The notes under the pieces are model-generated. The model was given only the letters and a program-made list of their open reading frames with translations, was not told the origin of the DNA and did not search any database. A stretch of 64,000 bases of DNA from Achromobacter sp. B7 (GTDB lineage: Bacteria; Pseudomonadota; Gammaproteobacteria; Burkholderiales; Burkholderiaceae_B). The stretch lies in the NCBI RefSeq assembly GCF_003600685.1, contig NZ_CP032084.1:3968001-4032000 (forward strand), given 5' to 3'. Below are positions 35,567 to 44,491 of this stretch, piece by piece. The translations under genes were made by a program, and so were the position numbers. How positions within the stretch are numbered: the stretch's first letter is position 1; each line of letters begins with the position of its first letter.

Positions 35567-37336
35567 ATGATGTCCAAGATTGAAGCCAGCCGCATTCAAC
35601 GCATTTTGACCGCCACCGTCATGGCCGCTGCTGTCGTCAGCGCTCTAGCCGCGTGCGGAAGCAGCGGTGGTAGCAAGAAAACCGCCGGCCTGCCCGGCAT
35701 CGATATCCCGACCAACCCAGGCGGCACGAACCCCGGTGGCACCAACCCGGGCGGCACCAATCCCGGTGGCACGGACCCCGGCAACCCTGGCACCCCGGGC
35801 ACTCCCGGCGGCACCGACCCCAATCCCCCGGTCAATCCGGTGACGGCGGGCCTGCTGCAAACGACGTTGGGCAACACCGGCAACGCCGTGGACAACACGT
35901 TGCCCCTGAATCTGGGCCCCACGCTTGGCGGCGTGGGCAAGGCACTGGATCCCACGGTGGAACCGGTGGTCAACACCGTGGTCGGGCTGACTCAGCAAGT
36001 GGGCGCCACGACCGGGCTGGGCGCTCCGGTGGACGGCGTGACGACGCAAGTAGGCGGCGCAGTGAGCGATTTGGGCACGTCGATCAAGGGCGCCGGCCTG
36101 CCCGGAGGCTTGAGCTCCGGCCTGGGTGGCCTGGTGGACGGTTTGGGCAAAACCGTAGGCGGCGCGGGCGATCTGCTGAACGCGGACCCCGCCAATCCCA
36201 TGCCGCTGACGACGATGCTGGGCAACGCCACCAACGCCGTGGGCGCCCTGACGGACGGCCTGGGTGGCCAAGGGGGCTTGCTCAATCCGGTCATGCAACT
36301 GGCGGGCGGCGTGACGGGGCGCCTGTTGGATGGCCCGTCCAGCCCTGTCCTGCAACCGGCCCTGTCCAATGTTGGCAAAACAGTGGACAACGTGCTGCCC
36401 CTGGGCCTGCAACCCACGCTGGGCGGCGTTGGGGCCGCGCTGGACATGAACGTTGCGCCGATCGCCGGCACGGTGACCAACCTGACGCAGCAAGTGGGCG
36501 CGAAAACGCAGCTGGGCGCCCCGGTGGCCGGCCTGTTGACCAGCCTGGGCGGCACGCTGGCCGGCGCGGGCGGTACGTTGCCGGGTAACACCGCCGGCCT
36601 GAACGGCGTGTTGCAGGGCCTGGGCGGCGCGGTCGCCAGCGCGGGCGGTCTGGTTCACGCCACGCCGGGCAATACGAATCCGTTGGGCTCCACGTTGGCC
36701 AACGCGACCGGCGCGGTGGCGTCGGTGACCGGCGCCCTGGGCCTGGGCGGCGTAACAGGCGGCATAACGGGCGGCGTGACCGGTGGCGGTACGGGCGGCC
36801 TGCTCAGCCCGATCACCGGCATCCTCGGCGGGGTCGGTGGCGTGGGCGGAACGCCCGCAGCGGGCGGCGTGAACGGTTTGTTGGCACCGGTGACCAGCTT
36901 GCTGGGCGGCGTGAAGGGTGCGGTGGGTGGCGCGACGGGCGGAACGGCGGGCGGCGCGGCCAACGGCGGATTGCTCGGCGGCTTGCTGGGTGGTGTGACC
37001 GGCGGCGCCACGGGTGGATCGGCGGGCGGCGCCTCGGGCGGCGCGGTCGGCGGCGGCTTGCTGGGTGGCGTGCTCGGCGGCGTGGCGGGTGGCGTGTCGG
37101 TCGGTGCGACGACCGGTACAGGCGCCAGTGCTGGCGTCAGTGCGGGTGGCGCGGCCGGTGCGGCAGCCGGCGGTGCGGCGGGTGCCGGCACGGCAAGTAA
37201 CGGGGGTCTGCTGGGCGGTTTGCTGGGTGGTGTCACCAGCAGCTTGACCGGCGGTTCAACGGCGGGCGGCACCTCGGGTGGCGCTGCCAACGGCGGGTTG
37301 CTGGGCGGTTTGCTCGGCGGCTTGGCCAAGAAGTAA
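35567..37336 (+). CDS. Large glycine-rich repeat lipoprotein (collagen-like annotated type)
   Basis: A 589-aa predicted lipoprotein: signal peptide with lipobox ALAAC (Cys30), then a linker with four NPGGT/D pentapeptides (about 50-70). Two homologous blocks follow, about residues 97-231 and 262-393; both carry a LxPTLGGVGxALD segment, LTQQVGAxTxLGAPV and a Gly/Leu-rich end. Residues 395-589 are almost only Gly, Ala, Leu, Thr, Ser and Val, with repeated NGGLLGGLLGG modules (about 466, 545, 575) and no Cys, His or Trp. A GAGGAG site precedes two tandem ATGs. A sigma-54 promoter lies upstream and a MarR gene 27 bp downstream. It is not a true Gly-X-Y collagen. A surface or periplasmic structural role is plausible. 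Confidence 0.75.
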   Translation: MMSKIEASRIQRILTATVMAAAVVSALAACGSSGGSKKTAGLPGIDIPTNPGGTNPGGTNPGGTNPGGTDPGNPGTPGTPGGTDPNPPVNPVTAGLLQTTLGNTGNAVDNTLPLNLGPTLGGVGKALDPTVEPVVNTVVGLTQQVGATTGLGAPVDGVTTQVGGAVSDLGTSIKGAGLPGGLSSGLGGLVDGLGKTVGGAGDLLNADPANPMPLTTMLGNATNAVGALTDGLGGQGGLLNPVMQLAGGVTGRLLDGPSSPVLQPALSNVGKTVDNVLPLGLQPTLGGVGAALDMNVAPIAGTVTNLTQQVGAKTQLGAPVAGLLTSLGGTLAGAGGTLPGNTAGLNGVLQGLGGAVASAGGLVHATPGNTNPLGSTLANATGAVASVTGALGLGGVTGGITGGVTGGGTGGLLSPITGILGGVGGVGGTPAAGGVNGLLAPVTSLLGGVKGAVGGATGGTAGGAANGGLLGGLLGGVTGGATGGSAGGASGGAVGGGLLGGVLGGVAGGVSVGATTGTGASAGVSAGGAAGAAAGGAAGAGTASNGGLLGGLLGGVTSSLTGGSTAGGTSGGAANGGLLGGLLGGLAKK

Positions 37337-37363
37337 ACAACTGATCCGCCTAGGAGCGAAATC

Positions 37364-37909
37364 ATGCTGCAACAAGAAACGATCGCCCACCATGAGCATG
37401 TGACTGTTATGCCAGAATCCCGCACGAATGAATTGCGCCCAGGCATGCTCGACGATATCGCCCTGATGTTGGGTCGACAGTTCTCGGTGTACAACGCCGC
37501 GTGCCAGTCGGCCCTGGCAGACAAGCTGGGCATCCCCCTGGCGGATCTGAAAGCGCTGGAATTAGTGATGGAATTCGACGCCTTGCCCACCGGGCAACTG
37601 GCACAGCTGATGGGAATCAGCTCGGGCGGCGCCACCGCCTTGATCAACCGGCTGGAGGCGGCAGGTTATGTGCAACGTGGCCGCCACCCGCTGGACCGCC
37701 GGATGATCGTGATCCGGCCGGTCGAGGAACAGTGCCAGCATCTGGCGCAGGAACGCCAGTGGGTCGCTGACGCGGTGATGTTGATGGCGCGACGCTACGA
37801 CACCACCGAACTGGAAACCGTGCATGCCTTCCTGGCGCAATGCGTGCGCGCCTTGCGGCACGACACGCTGGTCTGGCTGGAAACGCCGACGTCCCATCAC
37901 GAGCTGTGA
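37364..37909 (+). CDS. MarR-family transcriptional regulator
   Basis: A 181-aa regulator with a winged helix (LPTGQLAQLMGISSGGATALINRLEAAGYVQRGRHPLDRRMIVIRP) between dimerisation helices; the recognition helix and the DRR wing are intact. It has an AGGAG site and starts 27 bp after the glycine-rich lipoprotein stop, so it is probably co-transcribed. It may control that gene or tpsB through the palindromes near 35300. The ligand is unknown. Confidence 0.9.
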   Translation: MLQQETIAHHEHVTVMPESRTNELRPGMLDDIALMLGRQFSVYNAACQSALADKLGIPLADLKALELVMEFDALPTGQLAQLMGISSGGATALINRLEAAGYVQRGRHPLDRRMIVIRPVEEQCQHLAQERQWVADAVMLMARRYDTTELETVHAFLAQCVRALRHDTLVWLETPTSHHEL

Positions 37910-37943
37910 CGCGGCTGGCGTCCTGCCCGGACGCCAGCCTGCC

Positions 37944-37982
37944 ACGCGCCCTGCATCCTTGCGGATCAGGGCGCGTTTTTTA
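37944..37982 (+). terminator. Rho-independent terminator after the MarR gene
   Basis: A 10-bp stem (ACGCGCCCTG 37944-37953 with CAGGGCGCGT 37967-37976), 13-base loop, then T37976-T37981. It sits at the convergent end of the ABC importer genes. Confidence 0.88.
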
Positions 37983-39668
37983 TGAGCCGAACTGCAAGCG
38001 CGGCACCGCCGCAAGCAGGCGCTGGGTCAGTGGCTGGCGCGGCGCATGCAGCACGGTATCGGCATCGCCCAGCTCGACGATGCGACCACCGTCCATGACC
38101 GCGATGCGGTCCGCCAGATATTCCACCACGCCGAAGTTATGCGTGATGAACAGGTAGGCGATGCCCAGCTCGTCCTGGAGTTCACGCAGCAGGTCCAGGA
38201 TCTGCGCCTGCACGGACACGTCCAGCGCGGACGTAGGTTCGTCGCAGATCAGGACCTTGGGCTCGACGGCAAGCGCCCGCGCGATGGCGATGCGTTGGCG
38301 CTGCCCGCCCGAAAATTCGTGTGGGTAGCGCGTCAGCGTGTTGGCCGGCAGGCCGACGCGTTCAATCAACTGCGCGGCATGCGCGGCGCGTGCCTGCGGG
38401 CTCATAGAGCGCCGTAACGATGCCAGGCCCTCATCCAGGATATCGCCCACCCGCATGCGCGGATCCAGCGACGCATAAGGGTCCTGGAACACGATCTGGA
38501 TGTCTTGCCGCAGGTCGCGCAGCGTGCGGCGGTCGGCGCTCAGCAAGTCCTTGCCTTGCAGCATGGCGCGGCCCGAAATGCGCGCGCCGTCGATCAGGCG
38601 CAATAGCGCCTTGCCGGTGGTTGTCTTGCCGCAACCGGACTCGCCCAGCAAGGCCAGCGTCTCGCCCGCGCGCAGCGTAAAGGTGACGCCGTCCACCGCC
38701 TTGACCCAAGACACGACACGCCGCAACGGCCCCTTGCGCACGGGGTAGTGCACCTTCAGGTCTTGTACGTCCAGCACCAGGTCGCCCGCGTTACCGGGCG
38801 CGCGTGGGCGGGCGCGCTCGGCCTTGCCCGCGCTGGCCTCGCGGCCTTGCTGGGACAGCGGCGCGCCGCGCTTGTCGAACGTGGGAATGGCTTCGAACAA
38901 CTGCCGTGCGTACGGATGCTTGGGCGCGCGGAAGAATTCTTCGGCGCTGGCGCTTTCCACGATTTCACCGCCACGCATCAGGGCGACGTGATGCGCCACG
39001 TTCTTGACCACGGCCAAGTCGTGCGTGATCAACATCACGGCCATGCCCATTTCGCGCTGGATATCGGCAAGCAAGTCCAGCACCTGCGCCTGCACGGTAA
39101 CGTCCAGCGCGGTAGTGGGTTCGTCGGCGATCAACAACAGCGGCTCGGCCGCCAAGGCGATGGCAATCATGACACGCTGTTTTTGCCCGCCCGAAAATTG
39201 AAACGGGTAGTCGTCCACGCGGCGCTCGGGCTCGGGGATGCCCACGCGGCGCAGCCAGTCGATGGCGCGGGCGCGCGCCGCCGCCCCGCGCAGGGGCGTA
39301 TGCGCCGTCAGCGTTTCGATGATCTGGTCGCCCACGCGCATGACCGGGTTCAGGCTGGTGGACGGCTCCTGGAAAATGATGCCGATGCGGCCGCCGCGCA
39401 CCCCGCGCATTGCGCTTTCGGGCAGGCGGTTCAGGTCCTGGCCATCCAGGTCGATCTGCCCACCCACGATGCGGCCCGCGTCGGGCAGCAAGCGCAACAG
39501 CGCCAGCGCCGTCATGCTCTTGCCGCAGCCCGATTCGCCCACCAGCGCAAAGGTCTGGCGTTGGGAAATGGCCAGCTCAAGGCGCTTGACCGCATGCGTC
39601 ATGCCGGATTCCCCGGCAATGTCCACATCCAGGCCGCGCACATCCAGCAAGATGGAATCCTGGCTCAT
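37980..39668 (-). CDS. Peptide ABC transporter, double ATP-binding protein (YejF-like)
   Basis: A 562-aa protein with two fused ABC ATPase domains, each with Walker A (GESGCGKS about 43; GESGCGKT about 320), signature (FSGGQKQR; FSGGQRQR) and Walker B (LLIADEPTTALDV; VLICDEPTSALDV). The fused form matches YejF or DppDF-type importers. The start at 39668 overlaps the permease stop (ATGA). It is the last gene of a four-gene importer unit. The substrate is probably an oligopeptide. Confidence 0.93.
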   Translation of the reverse strand: MSQDSILLDVRGLDVDIAGESGMTHAVKRLELAISQRQTFALVGESGCGKSMTALALLRLLPDAGRIVGGQIDLDGQDLNRLPESAMRGVRGGRIGIIFQEPSTSLNPVMRVGDQIIETLTAHTPLRGAAARARAIDWLRRVGIPEPERRVDDYPFQFSGGQKQRVMIAIALAAEPLLLIADEPTTALDVTVQAQVLDLLADIQREMGMAVMLITHDLAVVKNVAHHVALMRGGEIVESASAEEFFRAPKHPYARQLFEAIPTFDKRGAPLSQQGREASAGKAERARPRAPGNAGDLVLDVQDLKVHYPVRKGPLRRVVSWVKAVDGVTFTLRAGETLALLGESGCGKTTTGKALLRLIDGARISGRAMLQGKDLLSADRRTLRDLRQDIQIVFQDPYASLDPRMRVGDILDEGLASLRRSMSPQARAAHAAQLIERVGLPANTLTRYPHEFSGGQRQRIAIARALAVEPKVLICDEPTSALDVSVQAQILDLLRELQDELGIAYLFITHNFGVVEYLADRIAVMDGGRIVELGDADTVLHAPRQPLTQRLLAAVPRLQFGS

Positions 39669-41173
39669 GGGGCTTCTCCGGACTTCGATGGGCGCGGCTC
39701 GGCGGCCAGCGTCTGGCGGCGGCCAAACCAGCCGCCCAGACGCGCCATGCGGCTGGGTTTGTAGCGGCGCGTGCGCGGGTCGAAGGCATCCCGCACCGCA
39801 TCGGCAAACAGGTTGGCCGCCAGCACCAGCGCCAGCATGAACAGGAATGCGGTCATCAGGCTCCACCAGATCATGGGATCGCGGGACATTTCCAGCCGCG
39901 CCCCGTCAATCATCGAACCAAAGGAATTCATGCTGGGGTCCACGCCGATGCCCAGGTAGGACAGCACGGCCTCGTACAGAACCAGCCCCGAAAATTCCAG
40001 CACTACCGTAATCAGCACCAGGTGCGCCACGTTGGGCAGCAGGTGGCGCGTCATGATGCGCCAGTGCGACACGCCAAAGGCACGCGCCGCCTGCACGTAT
40101 TCCAGTTCGCGCAGCTTGAGGGTTTCGGCGCGCAGCAGGCGGCACAGGCCCGCCCAGCCGGTCAGCCCAAGAATCATGCACAGCAGGAACAGGCGCAGGT
40201 CGGCGCGGGCGACGGAGGTGTCGAAAAGGTCGGCATGGTTGTCGATATACACCTGCATCATCAGCGCGCAGGCTGCCACCAGCAGCACGCCGGGAATCGA
40301 CGTGATGGTGGTGTACAGGTACTGGATGGCGTCGTCGACCTTGCCCTTGAAATACCCGGCCGCGATGCCGAAGATGATGGCGGGCGGCAGCATGGCGAGG
40401 GTGGTCAGGCTGCCGATGACTAGCGCCGTGCGAATACTTTTAAGCGCCTGCCACAACACGTCGTTGCCGATGCGGTCGGTGCCCAGCGCGTGGTAGCCGC
40501 TGGACAGGCCGGCCAGCGCCCCGGCCGTCAGGCACAGCAGGGTAAAGGTGATGGCCATGGCGCGCCAGGGCACGTCCGACTCTCCGCCCAGCAGGATATG
40601 CGCCGCCTGCCTGGCCGACTGCGCGCGTCGCGCCAGCAAGGCAAACAACACGGCGGCGGACAATAGCGCAACAGCCAAGCCGCCGGCCAGGCCCCAGCCC
40701 AGGCGCTTCAACACGTCAGGCACGTGCTGGGTATCCGGATCGGTCACATGCGTGGCGGCGCCGCGCAACCGCGGGAAATCGCGCACCGGCTTGTCGTTGA
40801 CCAGCATCGTTTCTTTCAGGAACAGCTTCACTGCCAACGGCTGCGAGTAATTTCTTTCGGGCTGCGTCAACACCGTGCCGGCCAACAAGCCGTCCAGCGC
40901 CGACTTGACCACGGGCGCGTAGATGGGCGCGGCGTCGGCGGCGGCACCCGGCGCGGGCGGCAGTTGTGGCCGATAGTGCACGGAATCGAGAAGCCCCACC
41001 ACGGTGAAGGCGGCAAGAATGACGGCCGAGCACATCGCCGGCGTGTCACGCGCAACGCGCCCCCAGGTGGCGCGCAGGTTGGGGCTGCGGCGCACGTGCC
41101 AGACATAGGCCAGCGCACCCAGCACCATGAGCCACAGCGCGATGTCGGTCCAAAGGAAGACGATCTTGGGCAT
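39665..41173 (-). CDS. Peptide ABC transporter permease, enlarged (YejE-like)
   Basis: A 502-aa inner-membrane permease of the DppC/OppC type. The C-terminal half has the BPD_transp_1 fold with the EAA-like loop (YVQAARAFGVSHWRIMTRHLLPNVAHL). The first ~200 residues hold two extra TM segments and a periplasmic insert (about 60-160); standard YejE is about 340 aa. An initial helix (FLWTDIALWLMVLGALAYVW) follows the start at 41173. Confidence 0.9.
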   Translation of the reverse strand: MPKIVFLWTDIALWLMVLGALAYVWHVRRSPNLRATWGRVARDTPAMCSAVILAAFTVVGLLDSVHYRPQLPPAPGAAADAAPIYAPVVKSALDGLLAGTVLTQPERNYSQPLAVKLFLKETMLVNDKPVRDFPRLRGAATHVTDPDTQHVPDVLKRLGWGLAGGLAVALLSAAVLFALLARRAQSARQAAHILLGGESDVPWRAMAITFTLLCLTAGALAGLSSGYHALGTDRIGNDVLWQALKSIRTALVIGSLTTLAMLPPAIIFGIAAGYFKGKVDDAIQYLYTTITSIPGVLLVAACALMMQVYIDNHADLFDTSVARADLRLFLLCMILGLTGWAGLCRLLRAETLKLRELEYVQAARAFGVSHWRIMTRHLLPNVAHLVLITVVLEFSGLVLYEAVLSYLGIGVDPSMNSFGSMIDGARLEMSRDPMIWWSLMTAFLFMLALVLAANLFADAVRDAFDPRTRRYKPSRMARLGGWFGRRQTLAAEPRPSKSGEAP

Positions 41174-41178
41174 GGCGG

Positions 41179-42156
41179 CTACTCGAATCGAACGCGGGGG
41201 TCAGCCAGCGTGTAGGAAATGTCGGCCAGGATCAGCCCCACGATATAGAGCGCGGCGCCCAGGAACACCATGGCGCGCACCACGGAAAAATCCTGCGCGT
41301 TGATGGCGTCGATGGTGTAGCTGCCCAGGCCCGGGATGCCGAAGAAAGACTCGGCGATCAGGCTGCCCATGAACAGCAGCGGCAAGGCGGCCACCGTGCT
41401 GGTCAGGATGGGCAGCATCGCGTTGCGCAGCACGTGGCGAAACAGCACGACGCGTTCGGCCAGGCCCTTGGCGCGCGCGGTGCGCACGTAGTCCTTGCCG
41501 ATCTCTTCCAGGAACAGCGTGCGGTAGAAGCGCGCCTCGGGACCCAGCCGCGACACGATGGCGATCAGCACCGGCAGCGCCAGGAACTTGACCACGTCCA
41601 GCCCGCCCGAAAACCCCGAGAACGGCACCAGCCGCATCAGCTTGGCGAACACCCACTGCCCCGCGATGATGTAGAACAGGCTGGAAATGGACAGCAGCAG
41701 CACGCACACCACGACGCCCCAGAAGTCCAGCCGCGTGGCGCGAAAATACACCAGCGTCAACGAAAACACGATGCTGACGAACAACCCCAGGATGAAGGTG
41801 GGCACGGCCAGCGCCAGGCTGGGGCCCATGCGCGTCTGGATCTCGCGGCCGATGTCGCGCCCGCTGTCCGATGCGCCGAATTCCATGGCCAGCAGCGGCA
41901 CCGAGCGCTGGTAGAAGATGGTGTCGGTCAGTTGCGCCGTGCCTTGCGCGCGTTCGTTGAAGAACAGCGGCTTGTCGTAGCCGCGTTCGACCTTCCATTT
42001 TTCCACCGCGTCCTGGCTGGCGCGCTGCCCGCCGATGGCCAGGCGCGCCATGTCGTCGGGCGTGTTCACGGCAAAGAACAGGATGAAGGTGAACAGGTTG
42101 ACGCCGATCAGGATCAGCACGCCATACAGCAGCCGGCGAATCACATAGCCGATCAT
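41179..42156 (-). CDS. Peptide ABC transporter permease (YejB/DppB-like)
   Basis: A 325-aa permease beginning MIGYVIRRLLYGVLILIGVNLFTF, the typical DppB/YejB first helix. Near the end are the EAA loop (YVRTARAKGLAERVVLFRHVLRNAMLPI) and IPGLGSYTIDAI. The start at 42156 has AAGGAG and overlaps the stop of the binding-protein gene (ATGA). Confidence 0.93.
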   Translation of the reverse strand: MIGYVIRRLLYGVLILIGVNLFTFILFFAVNTPDDMARLAIGGQRASQDAVEKWKVERGYDKPLFFNERAQGTAQLTDTIFYQRSVPLLAMEFGASDSGRDIGREIQTRMGPSLALAVPTFILGLFVSIVFSLTLVYFRATRLDFWGVVVCVLLLSISSLFYIIAGQWVFAKLMRLVPFSGFSGGLDVVKFLALPVLIAIVSRLGPEARFYRTLFLEEIGKDYVRTARAKGLAERVVLFRHVLRNAMLPILTSTVAALPLLFMGSLIAESFFGIPGLGSYTIDAINAQDFSVVRAMVFLGAALYIVGLILADISYTLADPRVRFE

Positions 42157-44387
42157 GATTGATGCTCCTTGCGGACCGCCGGGCCGAAGGCGGTCTGGCG
42201 TTCGCGGCGCTTGAGCGCCACGTACGAAGGCCAGATCGCCAGCGCCAACAGCAGCACGAACAGGCCGATCGGCCACCATCTTGGAACGTTCCATTCATCG
42301 ATCTTCTGCTGGCGCAGCGCGGGATCGATCTTCATGTATTGCAGCGTGTTGCGCACCATCTGCGTGGGCTTGGCGTTGCCGACCCACTGCTGATAGGCGC
42401 CGCCCGACATCGGGAAATAGCCGAACATCCACGGCGCATCCCGCTGCACCACCGCCACCATCTTGGCGATCAGCTGTTCTTTCTGGGGGCCGTCGTCCAG
42501 GAACTTCATCTGTTCGAACAGCTTGTCGAATTCCGGGCTTTGGTAGTTGGCTGCGTTCTCGCCGCCCCCCCGCGCCTTGGCGTTGGGGCCGTACAGCAGG
42601 AACAGGAAGTTTTCGGCGTCGGGGTAATCCGCGTTCCAGCCCCACAGGAAGATCTGCGCGGCGCCGCGCGTCATCTTGTCCTGGAAGCGGTTGTAGTCGG
42701 TGGAACGCACGTCCAGCTGCACGCCGATCTTGGCCATCTGCCGGCGCATCCAGTCAAAGCGCGGGTTCGACCCGCCGCCCTGCATGGCGTCGTAATACAG
42801 CACCAGCGGCGCGCCGGTCTTGGCGTTGCGGCCGTCGGGGTAACCGGCCTCGGCCAAGAGCCGCTTGGCCACGTCGACGGACTTGCGCACGGGCTTGCCG
42901 TCAACCAGGTCGTAGACCACCGGGTTCACGCCCTCAGGCGGATCGCGGTAACCCAGCACGCCGGGAGGCACCGGGCCTTGGGCAACGGACGCCTGATCGT
43001 TTTCGAACACGGTGACGAATTCTTCCCAGTCGAACACGATGCTGATGGCTTGGCGCAGCTTGCGGTTCTTTTCCGCCTGCTCGGGCGTGTCGCCCTTGCC
43101 CACCACTGGGTCCAGCCAGTTAAAGCCCATGTACCAGTTGGCGGTTTCCACCGTGGTGGGCAGGCGAATGCCGTGTTCGCGGTACTGCTTGGCCTTGTCC
43201 TGGCTGTCGCCCGCCGCCACCAGCATGGCCACGCCGTATTCGCCGCGTTCGATTTGCGGCACGTCGTAATAGCCCTGCATGAATTTGCCGATCAGCGGGA
43301 TGGCTTCTTTTTCCAGGCTGAACACGGCGCGGTCGATAAAGGGCGTGGGCTTGCCGCAGTCGGCCAGCATGCCGGCTTCCTTGTCGCCGGGTGCGCCCTC
43401 GCAGGGGTAGGCTTCGCCGTGGAAGTTGGGGTTGCGCACCAGCACGTGGCGACGGTTCTGCAACGATTCCGCCATCATGTACGGGCCGGTGCCGACCGGC
43501 CAGGTGTTCAACGACAGGTCATGCGCGGCCATGCCCGGCTGGCTGTAGAAGCGGTCGGCCTCCCAGGGGATGGGCGCCGTGAACGTCATGGCCAGCCAAT
43601 ATTTGAACTGCGGGTACTTGCCTTTGACGCGAATGCGCAGCGTGTGCGGGTCCAGCGCCTGGATGCCGGTAAAGCCGTCGGCATCGCGCAGGTCCAGCCA
43701 CGAGGCGGCGCCGCCGCCGGGCAGATCGCGGCGCAGGTCCCGGTCGCGTTTGCGCAGCCGGTCGCCGTATTCCTGCATGCCGACCACGTGGTCCGCCATC
43801 ACCGAATAGATGGGCGACACCACGCGCGGGCTGGCCAGACGGCGAAACGCGTAGACGTAGTCGTCCGCCGTGAGTTCGCGCGTGCCGGTGCGCGGAAAGT
43901 CGGGGATGTAGTACTTGTCTTTAAGGTCGTCTTCGGAAATCGGGAAGTAGTCGTAGCTGCCGTCGGTCTTGCGGGCGAACGCGGGGTGCGGCTGGTAGCG
44001 CACGCCCGGGCGTATCTTGATGTCGTAGATGCTTTCGGCGATTTGTTCGCCCGGCGCATCGGCGGGCAAGGGCTTGCCCTGGGCGTCCAGATACTGCGGC
44101 GGATCAATGGACTGCGCGGCGCGTGGCACCAGCTCGTACGGCCGCTTCAGGTAGTGATACCCGTACAACGGCTCGTAGATGTTGTAGGTATAAGGGGTTT
44201 CGTCGCCGGAATAAGAGCTTGCCGGGTCCAGGTATTTGGGCGAACGCTGGACAAACGCGGAATAAAGCGTGTTCTGGCTTTCGGCGCCGGACGGATACGG
44301 GCTGTTGATGGGGCTTTCTTGAGAGCAGCCCGCCAGCGCCAGCAACATCAGCATGGCTGTCGCCCTGAGCCGCTTCATTGCAAGCAT
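42153..44387 (-). CDS. Peptide ABC transporter substrate-binding lipoprotein with C-terminal TM helix (YejA-like)
   Basis: A 744-aa SBP_bac_5 protein. The start at 44387 has AGGGAAGG upstream and gives a lipobox (LLALAGC). The binding-protein core shows LTADDYVYAFRRLASPRVVSP, VGTGPYMMAESLQNRRHVLVRNPNFHGEAYP and LRQAISIVFDWEEFV. Unusually, after the core there is a TM segment (WWPIGLFVLLLALAIW) followed by basic residues, so the protein seems anchored at both ends. It is first in the importer unit. YejA itself is about 600 aa and soluble. Confidence 0.9.
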   Translation of the reverse strand: MLAMKRLRATAMLMLLALAGCSQESPINSPYPSGAESQNTLYSAFVQRSPKYLDPASSYSGDETPYTYNIYEPLYGYHYLKRPYELVPRAAQSIDPPQYLDAQGKPLPADAPGEQIAESIYDIKIRPGVRYQPHPAFARKTDGSYDYFPISEDDLKDKYYIPDFPRTGTRELTADDYVYAFRRLASPRVVSPIYSVMADHVVGMQEYGDRLRKRDRDLRRDLPGGGAASWLDLRDADGFTGIQALDPHTLRIRVKGKYPQFKYWLAMTFTAPIPWEADRFYSQPGMAAHDLSLNTWPVGTGPYMMAESLQNRRHVLVRNPNFHGEAYPCEGAPGDKEAGMLADCGKPTPFIDRAVFSLEKEAIPLIGKFMQGYYDVPQIERGEYGVAMLVAAGDSQDKAKQYREHGIRLPTTVETANWYMGFNWLDPVVGKGDTPEQAEKNRKLRQAISIVFDWEEFVTVFENDQASVAQGPVPPGVLGYRDPPEGVNPVVYDLVDGKPVRKSVDVAKRLLAEAGYPDGRNAKTGAPLVLYYDAMQGGGSNPRFDWMRRQMAKIGVQLDVRSTDYNRFQDKMTRGAAQIFLWGWNADYPDAENFLFLLYGPNAKARGGGENAANYQSPEFDKLFEQMKFLDDGPQKEQLIAKMVAVVQRDAPWMFGYFPMSGGAYQQWVGNAKPTQMVRNTLQYMKIDPALRQQKIDEWNVPRWWPIGLFVLLLALAIWPSYVALKRRERQTAFGPAVRKEHQS

Positions 44388-44491
44388 GGAAACCTTCCCT
44401 TCAAAACGTTGCGACAGAGGATAGCAAAGGCGGGACGCAGCCAGTACCCAGGCATGCCCTAGCGGGTGCACGGGGCGGCGACCGCCCCTCA

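Noticed and set aside
33482..37336. Glycine-rich lipoprotein as the TpsA partner of TpsB
   Set aside because: It has a lipobox instead of a TPS domain, its own promoter, and a terminator separates the two genes.
41434..44462. Plus-strand open frames opposite the peptide importer
   Set aside because: Composition typical of antisense frames; importer genes on the other strand have full domain motifs and overlaps.
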